Positions 1-9,138 are shown, counted from the stretch's first letter. The stretch is DNA of 9,138 bases from Bacteroidota bacterium (GCA_024276335.1 JAJRXL010000298.1:1-9138), one strand, 5' to 3'. Notes: generated by a model not told the origin, from the sequence alone. Program-made: numbers and translations.

Positions 1-382
1 AGCGGAAAACATCGTCCTGGCTGCGGCTGTGGAGAGGAAGGTTATGGACGGGCGTTTCTATCACGACCTCGGCAACGCCGTAGCCGGTGGCGGAGAGAAA
101 GTTTCCACGATGCACCCGCCGCGGCTCCGTTTCCCGGTCCAAGGCGGCATACTTGTTCTTGACAACACGGACCATCCAGGGTCCGGCGTCGGGATCGACG
201 TACGTCGCGTCGGCGGACAGGCGCTCGTTGCCGATGCAAAACGGACAATCGGGATCGTACTCCTGCCCGGGTGGCTGCGCGACGCATTCATGCGCAGGCG
301 AGAAGTCCTCGGGTCGGCGGGCGCGCTCGGTGGCGATGATCACCCATTCCTTGGTGGCGGGATTCTGGCGGAATTCGGACAT
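1..382 (-). CDS. galT: Galactose-1-phosphate uridylyltransferase, N-terminal part (cut by window edge)
   Basis: This is the first 127 codons of a minus-strand gene that runs off the left edge. The enzyme transfers UMP between UDP-glucose and galactose-1-phosphate in the cytoplasmic Leloir pathway. The start MSEFRQNPATKEWVIIATER is typical of GalT. It is followed by a CPFC motif (C46, C49), which are zinc ligands in this family, then NKYAAL near residue 76 and VVIETPVHN (107-114), whose His is another expected metal ligand. The catalytic HPH motif lies beyond the window and cannot be checked. The ATG at 382 is chosen because the family's N-terminal motif begins there; only a weak purine stretch (GGAAA) precedes it. 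It lies 146 bp downstream of the fusion lipoprotein gene on the same strand, so co-transcription is possible, but the gap is AT-rich and may hold its own promoter. No internal stops are present. Confidence 0.9.
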   Translation of the reverse strand, partial: MSEFRQNPATKEWVIIATERARRPEDFSPAHECVAQPPGQEYDPDCPFCIGNERLSADATYVDPDAGPWMVRVVKNKYAALDRETEPRRVHRGNFLSATGYGVAEVVIETPVHNLPLHSRSQDDVFR

Positions 383-528
383 GGCGGTTTCCGATAAAAT
401 TGAGAGACATTCGTGGCCGTTCCAACGGGGCAAAGAAATGTCCCGCTCGAGTTTGTATATTCATTGTACTTCGCGAATCATCAAGCTTTTGCGTGTCCTT
501 GTCACGTGCGCGATAGCGGGAAACGGCG
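383..528 (-). promoter_or_regulatory. AT-rich gap upstream of galT, possible promoter
   Basis: This 146-bp gap separates the end of the fusion lipoprotein gene from galT. On the minus strand it contains TTGATG followed at about 19 bp by TATACA, and separately a TACAAT hexamer without a good -35 partner. These are weak matches to a sigma-70 promoter. No GC-rich hairpin with a T-run was seen, so a terminator between the two genes is not supported. In the frame of the upstream gene, a TGA at 504-502 follows its TAG stop after eight codons. Confidence 0.25.
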
Positions 529-3489
529 CTACTGTTCCTGGAGATGCATCCGTTCAATCGTCTCGACCACGGCGTCGTGCAAACGCGGCCGGAACTTGAC
601 CAGCAGGCGATTCTTGCGCGTCGGGTAAACGCGGTTGGTCAGGAAAATGACGTAAAGCTTGCGCTCGGGATCGATCCAGACGGAGGTGCCGGTAAAGCCG
701 GTGTGCCCGAACGAGTTTGCCGAAAAGTATTTTCCGGCCGAGGACCCATGGGCGGATTTCGTGTCCCAGCCGATGCCCCGCGAGCTGGCACGGGATTGCC
801 GCCGCGTCCATCCGGCGATGAGCGCGCTGTCCAGGTAGCGTTTCCCCTCGAACGTTCCGCCGTGAAGGAGCATCCGCACGAAACGCGAGAGGTCCCGGGC
901 GGTGGAGAAGAGTCCCGCGTGCCCGGCCACGCCGTTCAGCAGGGCGGCGTTCTCATCGTGCACGGTTCCCTGGACGAGGCGGTGGCGCCAGTAATCGTCT
1001 ACTTCCGTGGGGGCGCACAGCGAACGCAGGGAATCCGGCGGTGCGTACATTGTGTGACTCATGCCCAGTGGTTTGAAAAACGCTGTCGCCGCGTACTCGT
1101 CCAATCCCATGCCGGTGATCTTTTCAATGACCTTGCCGAGCGTGATCAGCCCAAGGTCGCTGTACACGGTTTTCGTTCCCGTGGGGTATTCCAACGGCTC
1201 GTGAAGGATGGTGTCTATAAGCGCGCCGGCGGAATCGACAAACTTGTAATAGGTGCGGAAAGCGGGCAGGCCGCTGTTGTGCAGGAGCAGGTTCCGAATT
1301 GTGACATGCGCTTTCCCGTTGGTGGCGAACTCGGGCAGATAGGTGGCCACGGTCGAATCGAGATGGAGTTTTCCTTCCTGGACGAGACGCATGGCGCACG
1401 ACGTGGTGGCGATCACCTTCGACACCGAGGCGAGGTCGAACATGGTCTCCGTGGTGACGAAAGGCGAGTCGGAATCATACGTGAATCTTCCATACGCGCG
1501 GTGATGAAGGATGCTGTCACCCATTCCCACGAGGAGAACCGCGCCGGGAAACGCCCGCTTTCGAATCTGCTCCTCGATCAGTCGATCCACGCGTGAGAAG
1601 GGGTTTCTCGTTCCACCGGGATCGCGGACGTTGAGCGATGCAAGAAGGTCGCCGCCCGCGGTTGGGTACGTCAGGCCGGCGCCGGCGGACGCGACGCCGG
1701 GAATGTCCACGGGGAGGTTTCCCAACGGCGACGTTGCTCCCGTCACGGCGTCGGCAGCGGCTTCGAGAGACGAAGGGCACTCCGAGTACGTGCACAGCAT
1801 AGCATCTGCCTCCGGGCAGGAACGAAGGACGTACGGGCTTCCGAATGAAATGAAAACGATGGGCGCTTCGAGGGAGGAAAGGGAATCGACGAGGGCCTGC
1901 TGGGGTTCGGTCAAGTCGAGGCCGTCCGCGCCGCTGCTGATCTTGATGAAGGCGTTGATGAAAATGACGTCGGCGCGCCTGGCACGGAGCTGGGTGCGAC
2001 GAATAACCCGCTTCCTGATCCTGCGCTCGGCGATGAAGTGATCGATGACACTGATTCCCCTTTCTTCCAGGGAGGAGACGAATTCTTCCGCTGGCCCGGC
2101 ATCGGTGTTGCGCAGGAACGAAGCCACGAACACGCGCCGCTTCGGATTAGGGGTGAGGGGCAGAACAGTTTCGTTGTTGCGAACCAAGGTGATCGACCTT
2201 GCCGCGGTCTCGCGCGCGAGAAGGTTCCATGCCCCGCGAACGGAGTCGCTATCCAATGTCGAATCGCGAACGGCATTGCTCCTGACCCATTCCTTGGCGC
2301 GAAGAATTCTTCTCGCGGACTCGGCGAGGCGCATCGAATCGATCCTGCCCGTGCCAACCGCGCGCACGAGAGAGGAGACGGCTTGGTCTGCATCCCGGGG
2401 CATGAGAAGGAGGTCCGCTCCTGCTTGGAGAGCCATCACTGCAATCTTAACAGATGGAACGGCCCTGGTCACGGCTTTCATGTTCAGGGCGTCGGTGACG
2501 ACCAGGCCGTTGAAATGTTCCCGCCCGCGCAGTATGCTGTCGATGACGACCGCGGACAAGGTGGCGGGGGTGCCTGGACCCGTAATGGACGGGATGGCGA
2601 TGTGAGCGAGCATGACCCCCGATACGTTTTCCCTGATAGTCTGGCGAAACGCCTGCAGTTCCAGCGAATCGATGCGGGCGCGGGAAAAGGGCAGAACAGG
2701 GAGCCCCAGGTGCGAATCGACGTCGGTGTCGCCGTGACCGGGAAAGTGTTTCACTGTGGCCAGCATGCCTCCTGCCTGGAGCCCCCGCGCGAACGAGGAG
2801 GCAAGCCGACCGACCAGTCGCGCGTTGCCACCGAAGGAGCGTGTGTTGATGATGGGGTTGTCCGGGTTGTTATTCACGTCCGCCACCGGCGCGAAGTTCT
2901 GGTTGACGCCGATCAGGATCGATTCTTCCGCGATGGCACGGCCCACCCGGTAGGCGAGTGTAGCATCGCCCGTTGCGCCCAGGGCCATGGCACTGGGATA
3001 ACGTGTTGCTCCTTTTAACCGCATACCGGGGCCGTACTCGAAGTCGGCCGCGATGAGCAATGGCGTTCGGCTCCATGCTTGGAGTGAATCGATCATGATC
3101 CGCGCGCCTTCCGTGTCTCCACGGGAAACGAGGAACCCGCCGACCTCCACGGTATCCAGCAAGGCGTGGAGTTGGTCGAGCCGCATCGAGTCCGATGACG
3201 AGTATGTAAACGGCATCACGCACTGGGCGGCGATTTGTCGGAGATCGAGTGTGGCGATGACGCTGTCCACCCAGGGGGAAGTAATAACGCGTGGGGGCGC
3301 GCTTATCTCCGGTTCGGTTACGACGTCGTGCGGAAGAGGGGTCTGCCTGTTCGAATCCGCAATTGCTTCCGCGTGTTTCCCGGGCGCGAAGACGCTTCGC
3401 ACCTGGCTGCACCCGCCGAAAACGGTGAAGGCAATAACGGCTGAAAGCGTGAGTAATGCAAGACGTGGATGTTGTTTCCGGTTTTCCAT
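529..3489 (-). CDS. Lipoprotein fusing a NagZ-like GH3 beta-N-acetylhexosaminidase to a serine beta-lactamase-family domain
   Basis: This 986-residue protein is predicted to act at the envelope on peptidoglycan fragments. Residues 1-27 form a lipoprotein signal: basic start MENRK, hydrophobic core, lipobox VFGGC with lipidated C27. Residues about 75-400 are a GH3 TIM barrel with the NagZ signature KHFPGHGDTDVDSH (247-260), whose D258/H260 would be the acid/base dyad, and VVTDALNM with the expected nucleophile D333. Residues about 420-597 resemble the GH3 C-terminal domain (SITLVRN; NLPVDIPG near the end). Residues about 630-985 are a class C beta-lactamase/DD-peptidase (S12-like) domain: SVSK (S688, K691), YSD at 776-778 in place of YxN, and HTG (929-931) in place of KTG. 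Such fusions are known in Bacteroidota and relatives. ATG 3489 is chosen because the signal peptide starts there; no Shine-Dalgarno is visible. The frame stays open a further 1.5 kb upstream, antisense to tex, but that part is not protein-like. The stop is TAG. Substrate and whether the second domain is hydrolytic are inferred. Confidence 0.9.
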   Translation of the reverse strand: MENRKQHPRLALLTLSAVIAFTVFGGCSQVRSVFAPGKHAEAIADSNRQTPLPHDVVTEPEISAPPRVITSPWVDSVIATLDLRQIAAQCVMPFTYSSSDSMRLDQLHALLDTVEVGGFLVSRGDTEGARIMIDSLQAWSRTPLLIAADFEYGPGMRLKGATRYPSAMALGATGDATLAYRVGRAIAEESILIGVNQNFAPVADVNNNPDNPIINTRSFGGNARLVGRLASSFARGLQAGGMLATVKHFPGHGDTDVDSHLGLPVLPFSRARIDSLELQAFRQTIRENVSGVMLAHIAIPSITGPGTPATLSAVVIDSILRGREHFNGLVVTDALNMKAVTRAVPSVKIAVMALQAGADLLLMPRDADQAVSSLVRAVGTGRIDSMRLAESARRILRAKEWVRSNAVRDSTLDSDSVRGAWNLLARETAARSITLVRNNETVLPLTPNPKRRVFVASFLRNTDAGPAEEFVSSLEERGISVIDHFIAERRIRKRVIRRTQLRARRADVIFINAFIKISSGADGLDLTEPQQALVDSLSSLEAPIVFISFGSPYVLRSCPEADAMLCTYSECPSSLEAAADAVTGATSPLGNLPVDIPGVASAGAGLTYPTAGGDLLASLNVRDPGGTRNPFSRVDRLIEEQIRKRAFPGAVLLVGMGDSILHHRAYGRFTYDSDSPFVTTETMFDLASVSKVIATTSCAMRLVQEGKLHLDSTVATYLPEFATNGKAHVTIRNLLLHNSGLPAFRTYYKFVDSAGALIDTILHEPLEYPTGTKTVYSDLGLITLGKVIEKITGMGLDEYAATAFFKPLGMSHTMYAPPDSLRSLCAPTEVDDYWRHRLVQGTVHDENAALLNGVAGHAGLFSTARDLSRFVRMLLHGGTFEGKRYLDSALIAGWTRRQSRASSRGIGWDTKSAHGSSAGKYFSANSFGHTGFTGTSVWIDPERKLYVIFLTNRVYPTRKNRLLVKFRPRLHDAVVETIERMHLQEQ

Positions 3490-3595
3490 CGGTATCAAGG
3501 TACGACACGGTGGCTTTTCAGGAAACAGGGCTTGCATGAGGAAGCGGCGGACAGTAGGTTTCAAAAGCGGAAAATCTTCGACGATGGAAAACCGG
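3478..3595. repeat. 14-bp perfect inverted repeat spanning the fusion gene start
   Basis: The left arm, 3478-3491 (CCGGTTTTCCATCG), is the exact reverse complement of the right arm, 3582-3595 (CGATGGAAAACCGG), with a 90-bp spacer. The left arm contains the start codon of the minus-strand fusion lipoprotein gene. A minus-strand transcript beginning upstream of 3595 could fold so that its 5' leader pairs with the AUG and the next three codons. The right arm lies 44 bp before the tex start. A DNA-binding site pair is an alternative. The complementarity is read directly from the sequence; any function is inference. Confidence 0.5.
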
Positions 3596-3627
3596 TGTCG
3601 GGATGTCTCGCGGAACAGTGTCATCAT

Positions 3628-3631
3628 GGAG
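3628..3631 (+). promoter_or_regulatory. Ribosome binding site deciding the tex GTG start
   Basis: A GGAG sequence sits 8 nt before the GTG at 3640. No ATG gives a family-like N-terminus in this frame. The upstream part of the frame, from an ATG at 3469, overlaps the fusion gene antisense and does not resemble Tex, so this site supports the GTG as the true start. Confidence 0.5.
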
Positions 3632-3639
3632 TAGCAATC

Positions 3640-5808
3640 GTGCCCCTGGATATTATCAAGGTACTCGCGGAAGAGCTTCAGCTTGCGGTCTGGCAGGTTT
3701 CCAACGTGATCGACATGCTGGAGGAAGGAGCGACGATTCCGTTCATGGCCCGCTACCGCAAGGAACGCACGGGCGAGTTGGATGAAACGCAGTTGCGCGC
3801 GCTGGAAAACCGGTTCAGGTATTACCAGGAACTGGAAGCCCGGAAGAAAACGATTTTGCAATCCATCGAAACGCAGGGCAAGTTGAGCGCGGAATTGAAG
3901 GAACGGATCGCGGCGTGTCGCATCCGCACGGAACTCGAGGACCTGTACCTTCCCTACCGGCCCAAGCGGCGCACGCGTGCCACCATTGCCGTGGAGCGCG
4001 GCCTGGAACCGTTGGCTCGTCGTATCCACGAGCAAGAGGACCCACGTCTCGATTTGGAGGAAATCGCCGCGCCCTACGTGGACGCGGAAAGAGACGTGCC
4101 GGACGCAAAGACCGCTCTCCAGGGAGCCGCCGACATCCTGGCCGCCGAGGTCGCCGAACACGCGCCGTACCGTTCGTACCTCCGCGAGTTTATCCGTCGG
4201 AACGGTGTTCTCACCAGCCGGGTGCGAAAGAAATTCCGGGACGAAAAAACCAAGTTCGACACGTACCGCGATTACACCGTTCCTCTCTCGCGTGTTCAAT
4301 CGCACACGCTGCTCGCCCTCCTTCGGGGTGAGGCGGACGGCATCCTGGCCATTGGCATCGAGTACGAACGCGGGGCGGTCGAGACGTACCTGGAGGGAAA
4401 GGATATCCGCGTCGGACCGGGACCGGTTCGGGATTTCCTTGCTGAGGTGATTCACGACGCCCTGTCCAGGCTGCTCGAACCTTCCATCTTGTCGGAGGTG
4501 ATGAAAGAGCAGAAGGAGGAAGCGGACCGGGAAGCCGTGGAGGTCTTCGGCAAGAATCTGCGCAACGTACTGCTTGCTCCTCCCGCCGGGATGCGCCCGA
4601 CACTCGGCATCGACCCCGGCTACCGCACGGGCTGCAAGGCCGCGGTGGTGGACGAAACGGGCCGGTTCCTCGAACACATCACGATTTACCCGACCCCGCC
4701 TCACAACCGGACCGGCGAGGCCATGGGGATCGTGGACGACCTCATTGTCCGGCACGGTATCGAGCTCATCGCGATCGGAAACGGTACCGCGTCGCGGGAG
4801 ACCGAGGGTTTTATCGACAGCGTGCTGGCGATGGGAGACTACGATCCCAAGCCGCTGAAGGTCATCGTCAGCGAAGCGGGGGCGTCGGTGTATTCCGCCA
4901 GCGAAGCGGCGGCCTAGGAGTTCCCCGAGCTCGACGTGTCCATCCGGGGAGCGGTCAGTATCGCCCGGCGCTTGCAGGATCCCCTGGCGGAGCTGGTCAA
5001 GATCGATCCCAAGTCCATCGGGGTGGGGCAATACCAGCACGACGTGGACCAGAAACTTCTGAAGCAAAAACTGGACGAAGTGGTCGAAAGCTGCGTGAAC
5101 TTCGTGGGGGTAAACCTGAACTTAGCCTCGAAGCAACTCCTCTCCTACGTGTCGGGCCTGAATAAAACCGCGGCGGAAAACATCGTGGCTTACCGCGAAC
5201 GGCACGGAGGATTCCGCAACAGGGCGGAGTTGATGAAGGTGCCGCGCTTCGGCGAAAAGGCGTTCGAGTTGTCTGCCGGCTTCCTGCGTATTCGCAACGG
5301 CGACCATCCTCTTGATAATACCGCCGTGCATCCCGAGAGTTACGGTGTCGTGCGAAGCATGGCCGATGATCTCGGCTTGACCGTAGAGGAGATCATACAG
5401 CATCCCGAACGCCTGCAAGAGATCGATCTCGAGCGCTATTGCACGGACACGGTGGGATTGCCGACGCTCAGGGATATCGTCGAGGAACTCCGCAAACCGG
5501 GACGCGATCCCAGGCGGGAATTCGCGTATGCCCACTTCCGGGAAGGAATCGAAACGATTGAGGACCTCAAGGAAGGCATGCGGCTGGAGGGCGTCGTCAC
5601 CAACGTGACGCGGTTCGGGGCCTTCGTGGATATCGGCATCCACCAGGACGGCCTGGTGCACATCTCGGAACTCGCCGACCGCTACGTCCGCGATCCACAC
5701 CGGGTGGTGCACGTGGGACAGATCGTGCGAGTCACCGTGCTGAACGTGGACCTGGAACGAAAACGGGTCGGGCTTTCCATGAAAACGGAGTCAACCGGGG
5801 AGTCTTGA
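3640..5808 (+). CDS. tex: Tex-family S1 RNA-binding transcription accessory protein, interrupted by one in-frame TAG
   Basis: This cytoplasmic nucleic-acid-binding protein family is implicated in transcription and RNA metabolism. Reading through TAG gives 722 codons, close to the family's usual length. The order is an N-terminal helical region (from MPLDIIKVLAEELQL; DLYLPYRPKRRTRATIA about residues 100-116), a YqgF/RNase H-like domain (LGIDPGYRTGCKAAVVDETG from residue 322), the conserved segment with DPLAELVKIDPKSIGVGQYQ, a helix-hairpin-helix region (about 492-550), and a C-terminal S1 domain (about 646-714, with FGAFVDIGIHQDGLVHISEL). The TAG at 4915-4917 is codon 426: SASEAAA, stop, EFPELDVSIRG. 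Homologous sequence resumes with no shift or missing residue, and as I recall the family this position is variable. The first half alone would lack the helix-hairpin-helix and S1 domains. The start is GTG with GGAG 8 nt upstream. The gene diverges from the fusion lipoprotein gene. Whether a full-length product is made depends on TAG decoding or on the base call. Confidence 0.9.
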
Positions 5809-5873
5809 TGACCGGAAAAAGTACGGCGTTGTGTTTCCCTTGTCCACGAATCCGGGAATGACGTGGTATGTGC

Positions 5874-5902
5874 TTGACACTTCAGGCAATGGAATTTATA
5901 TT
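5874..5902 (+). promoter_or_regulatory. Sigma-70-type promoter of the beta-barrel gene
   Basis: TTGACA at 5874-5879 is a perfect -35 match. It is followed, after a 17-bp spacer, by TATATT at 5897-5902, which matches the -10 consensus at five of six positions. Transcription would begin near 5909, about 24 nt before the ATG at 5932. It lies in the 123-bp gap after tex, so the barrel gene probably has its own transcription start. Confidence 0.6.
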
Positions 5903-5931
5903 AAGACGTGAATCAGTTATTAAGATTTACC

Positions 5932-6654
5932 ATGACGCACAGAAAGACCATACTCGTCTTGCTACTTCTCACAACGCTCATCGGGCAAACCGGCTGGTCG
6001 CAGGATGCGGGGAAGCGCATTGTGTTCGATGAACATTACCGGGGGAAGAAAAAGAAGAAGACGCTGAAAGAAGAAGACCTAGTTCCGCGAAAACATGCCT
6101 GGGGATTCGACATGATGGTATCCACGGACGGGTTCGGTTTCGGTGGATGGTACTACCGGAACTTCAACGACGTCCTGTCCGCTTTCGTACAGACCAACAT
6201 GGCGGAGTCCAAGGACTCGCGGGAATTCGAGACTTACGACCTTTACGGAAACTCGTATTCGATAAACAAGATTAACCGGATCTTTCGCATACCGATATTC
6301 GTCGGATTGCAGTACCGCTTGTTCAAAGATGATATCCAGGACAACTTTCGTCCTTATGTGAACGGCGGGGCGGGGCCCGTTTTCATTTATACCACTCCGG
6401 CGAGAGAGGAATTCTTTTAGGCGTTCGGGGACGGGCGTCCTTACTGGTCGTACGGCGGATTCCTTGGTTTCGGGGCACAGTTCGGCTTCGACCGGTCAAC
6501 GGTACTGGGAGTCAATTTCCGGTATTACTTCATTCCCTTGCCGGAGGGGATCGACAGTGTGTACCTGATCAAACCGGATGGCACTGCCGAACCACGTTAC
6601 GCTCCAAACGCCAATGGATTTTTCATTACGCTCAATTTCGGCGCCGCGTATTGA
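5932..6654 (+). CDS. Small outer-membrane beta-barrel protein, interrupted by one in-frame TAG
   Basis: Reading through TAG gives a 240-codon protein. Residues 1-23 form a signal peptide (MTHRKTILVLLLL core, likely cut after GWSQ). A lysine-rich mature N-terminus (RGKKKKKTLKEE) follows, then amphipathic alternation with many aromatic residues and glycines typical of beta-strands: WGFDMMVS, GFGFGGWYYRNF, FRIPIFVGLQYRLF, FRPYVNGGAGPVF, YGGFLGFGAQFGF, VLGVNFRYYFIPL and the last strand GFFITLNFGAAY. The TAG at 6418-6420 is codon 163, between FIYTTPAREEFF and AFGDGRPYWSYGG. Strands continue in the same frame to a TGA. The truncated form would lose roughly the last third of the barrel and so be unlikely to fold. 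A GTG at 5908 in frame is an alternative start, but it lies at the predicted transcription start, favouring ATG 5932. No strong Shine-Dalgarno is visible. The specific function is unknown. Confidence 0.75.
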
Positions 6655-6739
6655 TGAAAAGCGGGTTGCACATGTACAGTGAGGAGGGACGCTTCGGGGC
6701 GATTCAATTTAGTGGAAAGAAAAATCGGAAAGGACTTGC
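6655..6739 (+). other. Intergenic spacer after the beta-barrel gene
   Basis: This 85-bp gap has no convincing promoter, hairpin or terminator. A 23-codon ORF from ATG 6672 ends at 6743 and has no support as a gene. Confidence 0.4.
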
Positions 6740-7119
6740 ATGATACGAACTGTTCTTACCATATTGTGGGTACCGGGTCTTGCTGCAAAATAAAATGAAG
6801 TTAACATCTACGCTGAACAGGTGGAACAGATTAAAAAGAGATGCCGTGCCTTCGATGTGGAAGGGATGCAACACGGTGACGATGGGAAAACGGTGTGTTC
6901 GAAGTGAAACAGGAAAATATCTTGGTTGCGAGTTTGGAAGAAATGCATAAGAAGATTACATTTATACCAGTGAAGAATTTACTGAAAAAAAATTACCCCT
7001 CTACCATATACTACCCCACCTGCGTTGACACAGGAGGTCAAAAATATGTGCGTTCCTTTGGAATGCACCCCTTCGTGTACAAACCCATCACCTTCACGGG
7101 TGCGTGGGGCCCCTTTTAA
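6740..7119 (+). pseudogene. Probable decayed gene for a small secreted protein
   Basis: A reading frame starts at ATG 6740 with AAAGGA a few bases upstream and encodes a signal-peptide-like start (MIRTVLTILWVPGLAAK). It meets a TAA at 6791-6793 and continues as a protein-like stretch (NEVNIYAEQVEQIKKRCRAF, then DVEGMQHGDDGKTV). There a TG appears doubled (GTGTG, 6893-6897). Removing two bases joins it to FEVKQENILVASLEEMHKKI and on to HPFVYKPITFTGAWGPF, ending with TAA at 7117-7119. The restored product would be about 125 residues, and a terminator follows 24 bp later. The family is not recognised. A functional short ORF from GTG 6895 is an alternative, and the segment could also be non-coding. 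The reconstruction rests on composition and continuity only. Confidence 0.4.
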
Positions 7120-7143
7120 CCCACCGATAGAGTTTACCTCTGG

Positions 7144-7182
7144 CCGCCACAGGCTGACCTTCCCCTGTGGCGGTTTCTTTTT
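7144..7182 (+). terminator. Strong intrinsic terminator upstream of leuS
   Basis: A perfect 10-bp stem, CCGCCACAGG (7144-7153) with CCTGTGGCGG (7164-7173), encloses a 10-nt loop and is followed directly by TTTCTTTTT. It would end plus-strand transcription from the beta-barrel and decayed-gene region. There is no T-run on the opposite side, so it is one-directional. Lying 78 bp before leuS, it could also act as an attenuator if the leuS transcript starts upstream. Confidence 0.85.
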
Positions 7183-7196
7183 ATATCCGTGGGAAG

Positions 7197-7225
7197 TTGC
7201 TCAATCTCCCGGCACGCAGTATTTT
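7197..7225 (+). promoter_or_regulatory. Possible leuS promoter
   Basis: TTGCTC (7197-7202) and TATTTT (7220-7225) are separated by 17 bp, directly after the terminator and about 35 bp before the leuS ATG. They match the sigma-70 consensus at three and four of six positions, so the support is mainly the spacing and location. Confidence 0.3.
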
Positions 7226-7260
7226 TTTGATTCGAAGCCTGTTACACGAACAGAGAAACC

Positions 7261-9138
<1,878 letters not shown>

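Noticed and set aside
544..1596. Plus-strand ORF of 350 codons
   Set aside because: It lies antisense within the fusion lipoprotein gene, whose motifs are clear. Its composition is that of a codon shadow.
2038..3018. Plus-strand ORF of 326 codons
   Set aside because: It is antisense to the GH3 domain and has no recognisable motifs.
3490..3639. Promoters in the divergent region (TTGCAT-N17-TAGGTT on plus; TTGAAA on minus)
   Set aside because: Only three of six -35 positions match on the plus strand and no -10 partner exists on the minus strand, too weak to list as features.
2..5186. 14-nt direct repeat GCGGAAAACATCGT at 2-15 and 5173-5186
   Set aside because: The copies lie in unrelated coding contexts (galT antisense and tex sense). 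One such match in a 9-kb window is plausible by chance.
7020..7182. T-box-like leader for leuS
   Set aside because: The conserved T-box sequence (UGGNACC type) and specifier features are not present; only a plain terminator is seen.
6655..7260. Search for a suppressor tRNA with CUA anticodon in the non-genic stretch
   Set aside because: TTCGA motifs at about 6898 and 7230 are not flanked by pairing T-stems, and no cloverleaf could be built.

Overview
The window is a stretch of ordinary bacterial chromosome. It is fairly GC-rich in the genes and AT-rich in the gaps. The gene content suggests a Gram-negative member of the Bacteroidota/Chlorobi/Ignavibacteria (FCB) neighbourhood. The indicators are a lipoprotein fusing a NagZ-type family 3 glycosidase to a serine beta-lactamase-like domain, a small outer-membrane beta-barrel with a cleavable signal peptide, and a bacterial-type LeuRS. 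One promoter upstream of the barrel gene matches the classical sigma-70 consensus rather than the TTTG-type Bacteroidales consensus, so a true Bacteroidales is less likely. This placement is an inference from family knowledge; no search was run.

Layout. On the minus strand, the start of galT (galactose-1-phosphate uridylyltransferase) runs off the left edge. Upstream of it, also on the minus strand, is the 986-residue NagZ/beta-lactamase fusion lipoprotein (529-3489). A 150-bp divergent intergenic region follows (3490-3639), holding most of a 14-bp perfect inverted repeat, one arm of which covers the fusion gene's start codon. On the plus strand come tex (3640-5808), a beta-barrel gene (5932-6654) behind a good sigma-70 promoter, a probable decayed small secreted-protein gene (6740-7119), a strong intrinsic terminator (7144-7182), and leuS (from 7261), which runs off the right edge.

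The main oddity is the reading frames. tex and the beta-barrel gene are each interrupted by exactly one in-frame TAG, with clearly homologous or structurally continuous protein resuming in the same frame immediately after. The fusion gene also ends in TAG, with an in-frame TGA eight codons further on. Possible explanations are TAG read-through or reassignment, sequencing or assembly error, or early gene decay. The small gene between the barrel and leuS carries an in-frame TAA and an apparent 2-bp frameshift, which fits decay or error better than a TAG-only recoding. galT, the fusion gene and the visible 626 codons of leuS are free of internal stops.

The genes do not form one pathway. They cover sugar metabolism (galT), peptidoglycan turnover at the envelope (fusion lipoprotein), RNA/transcription housekeeping (tex), an envelope protein (barrel), and translation (leuS). 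No mobile element, CRISPR array, tRNA or rRNA was recognised.
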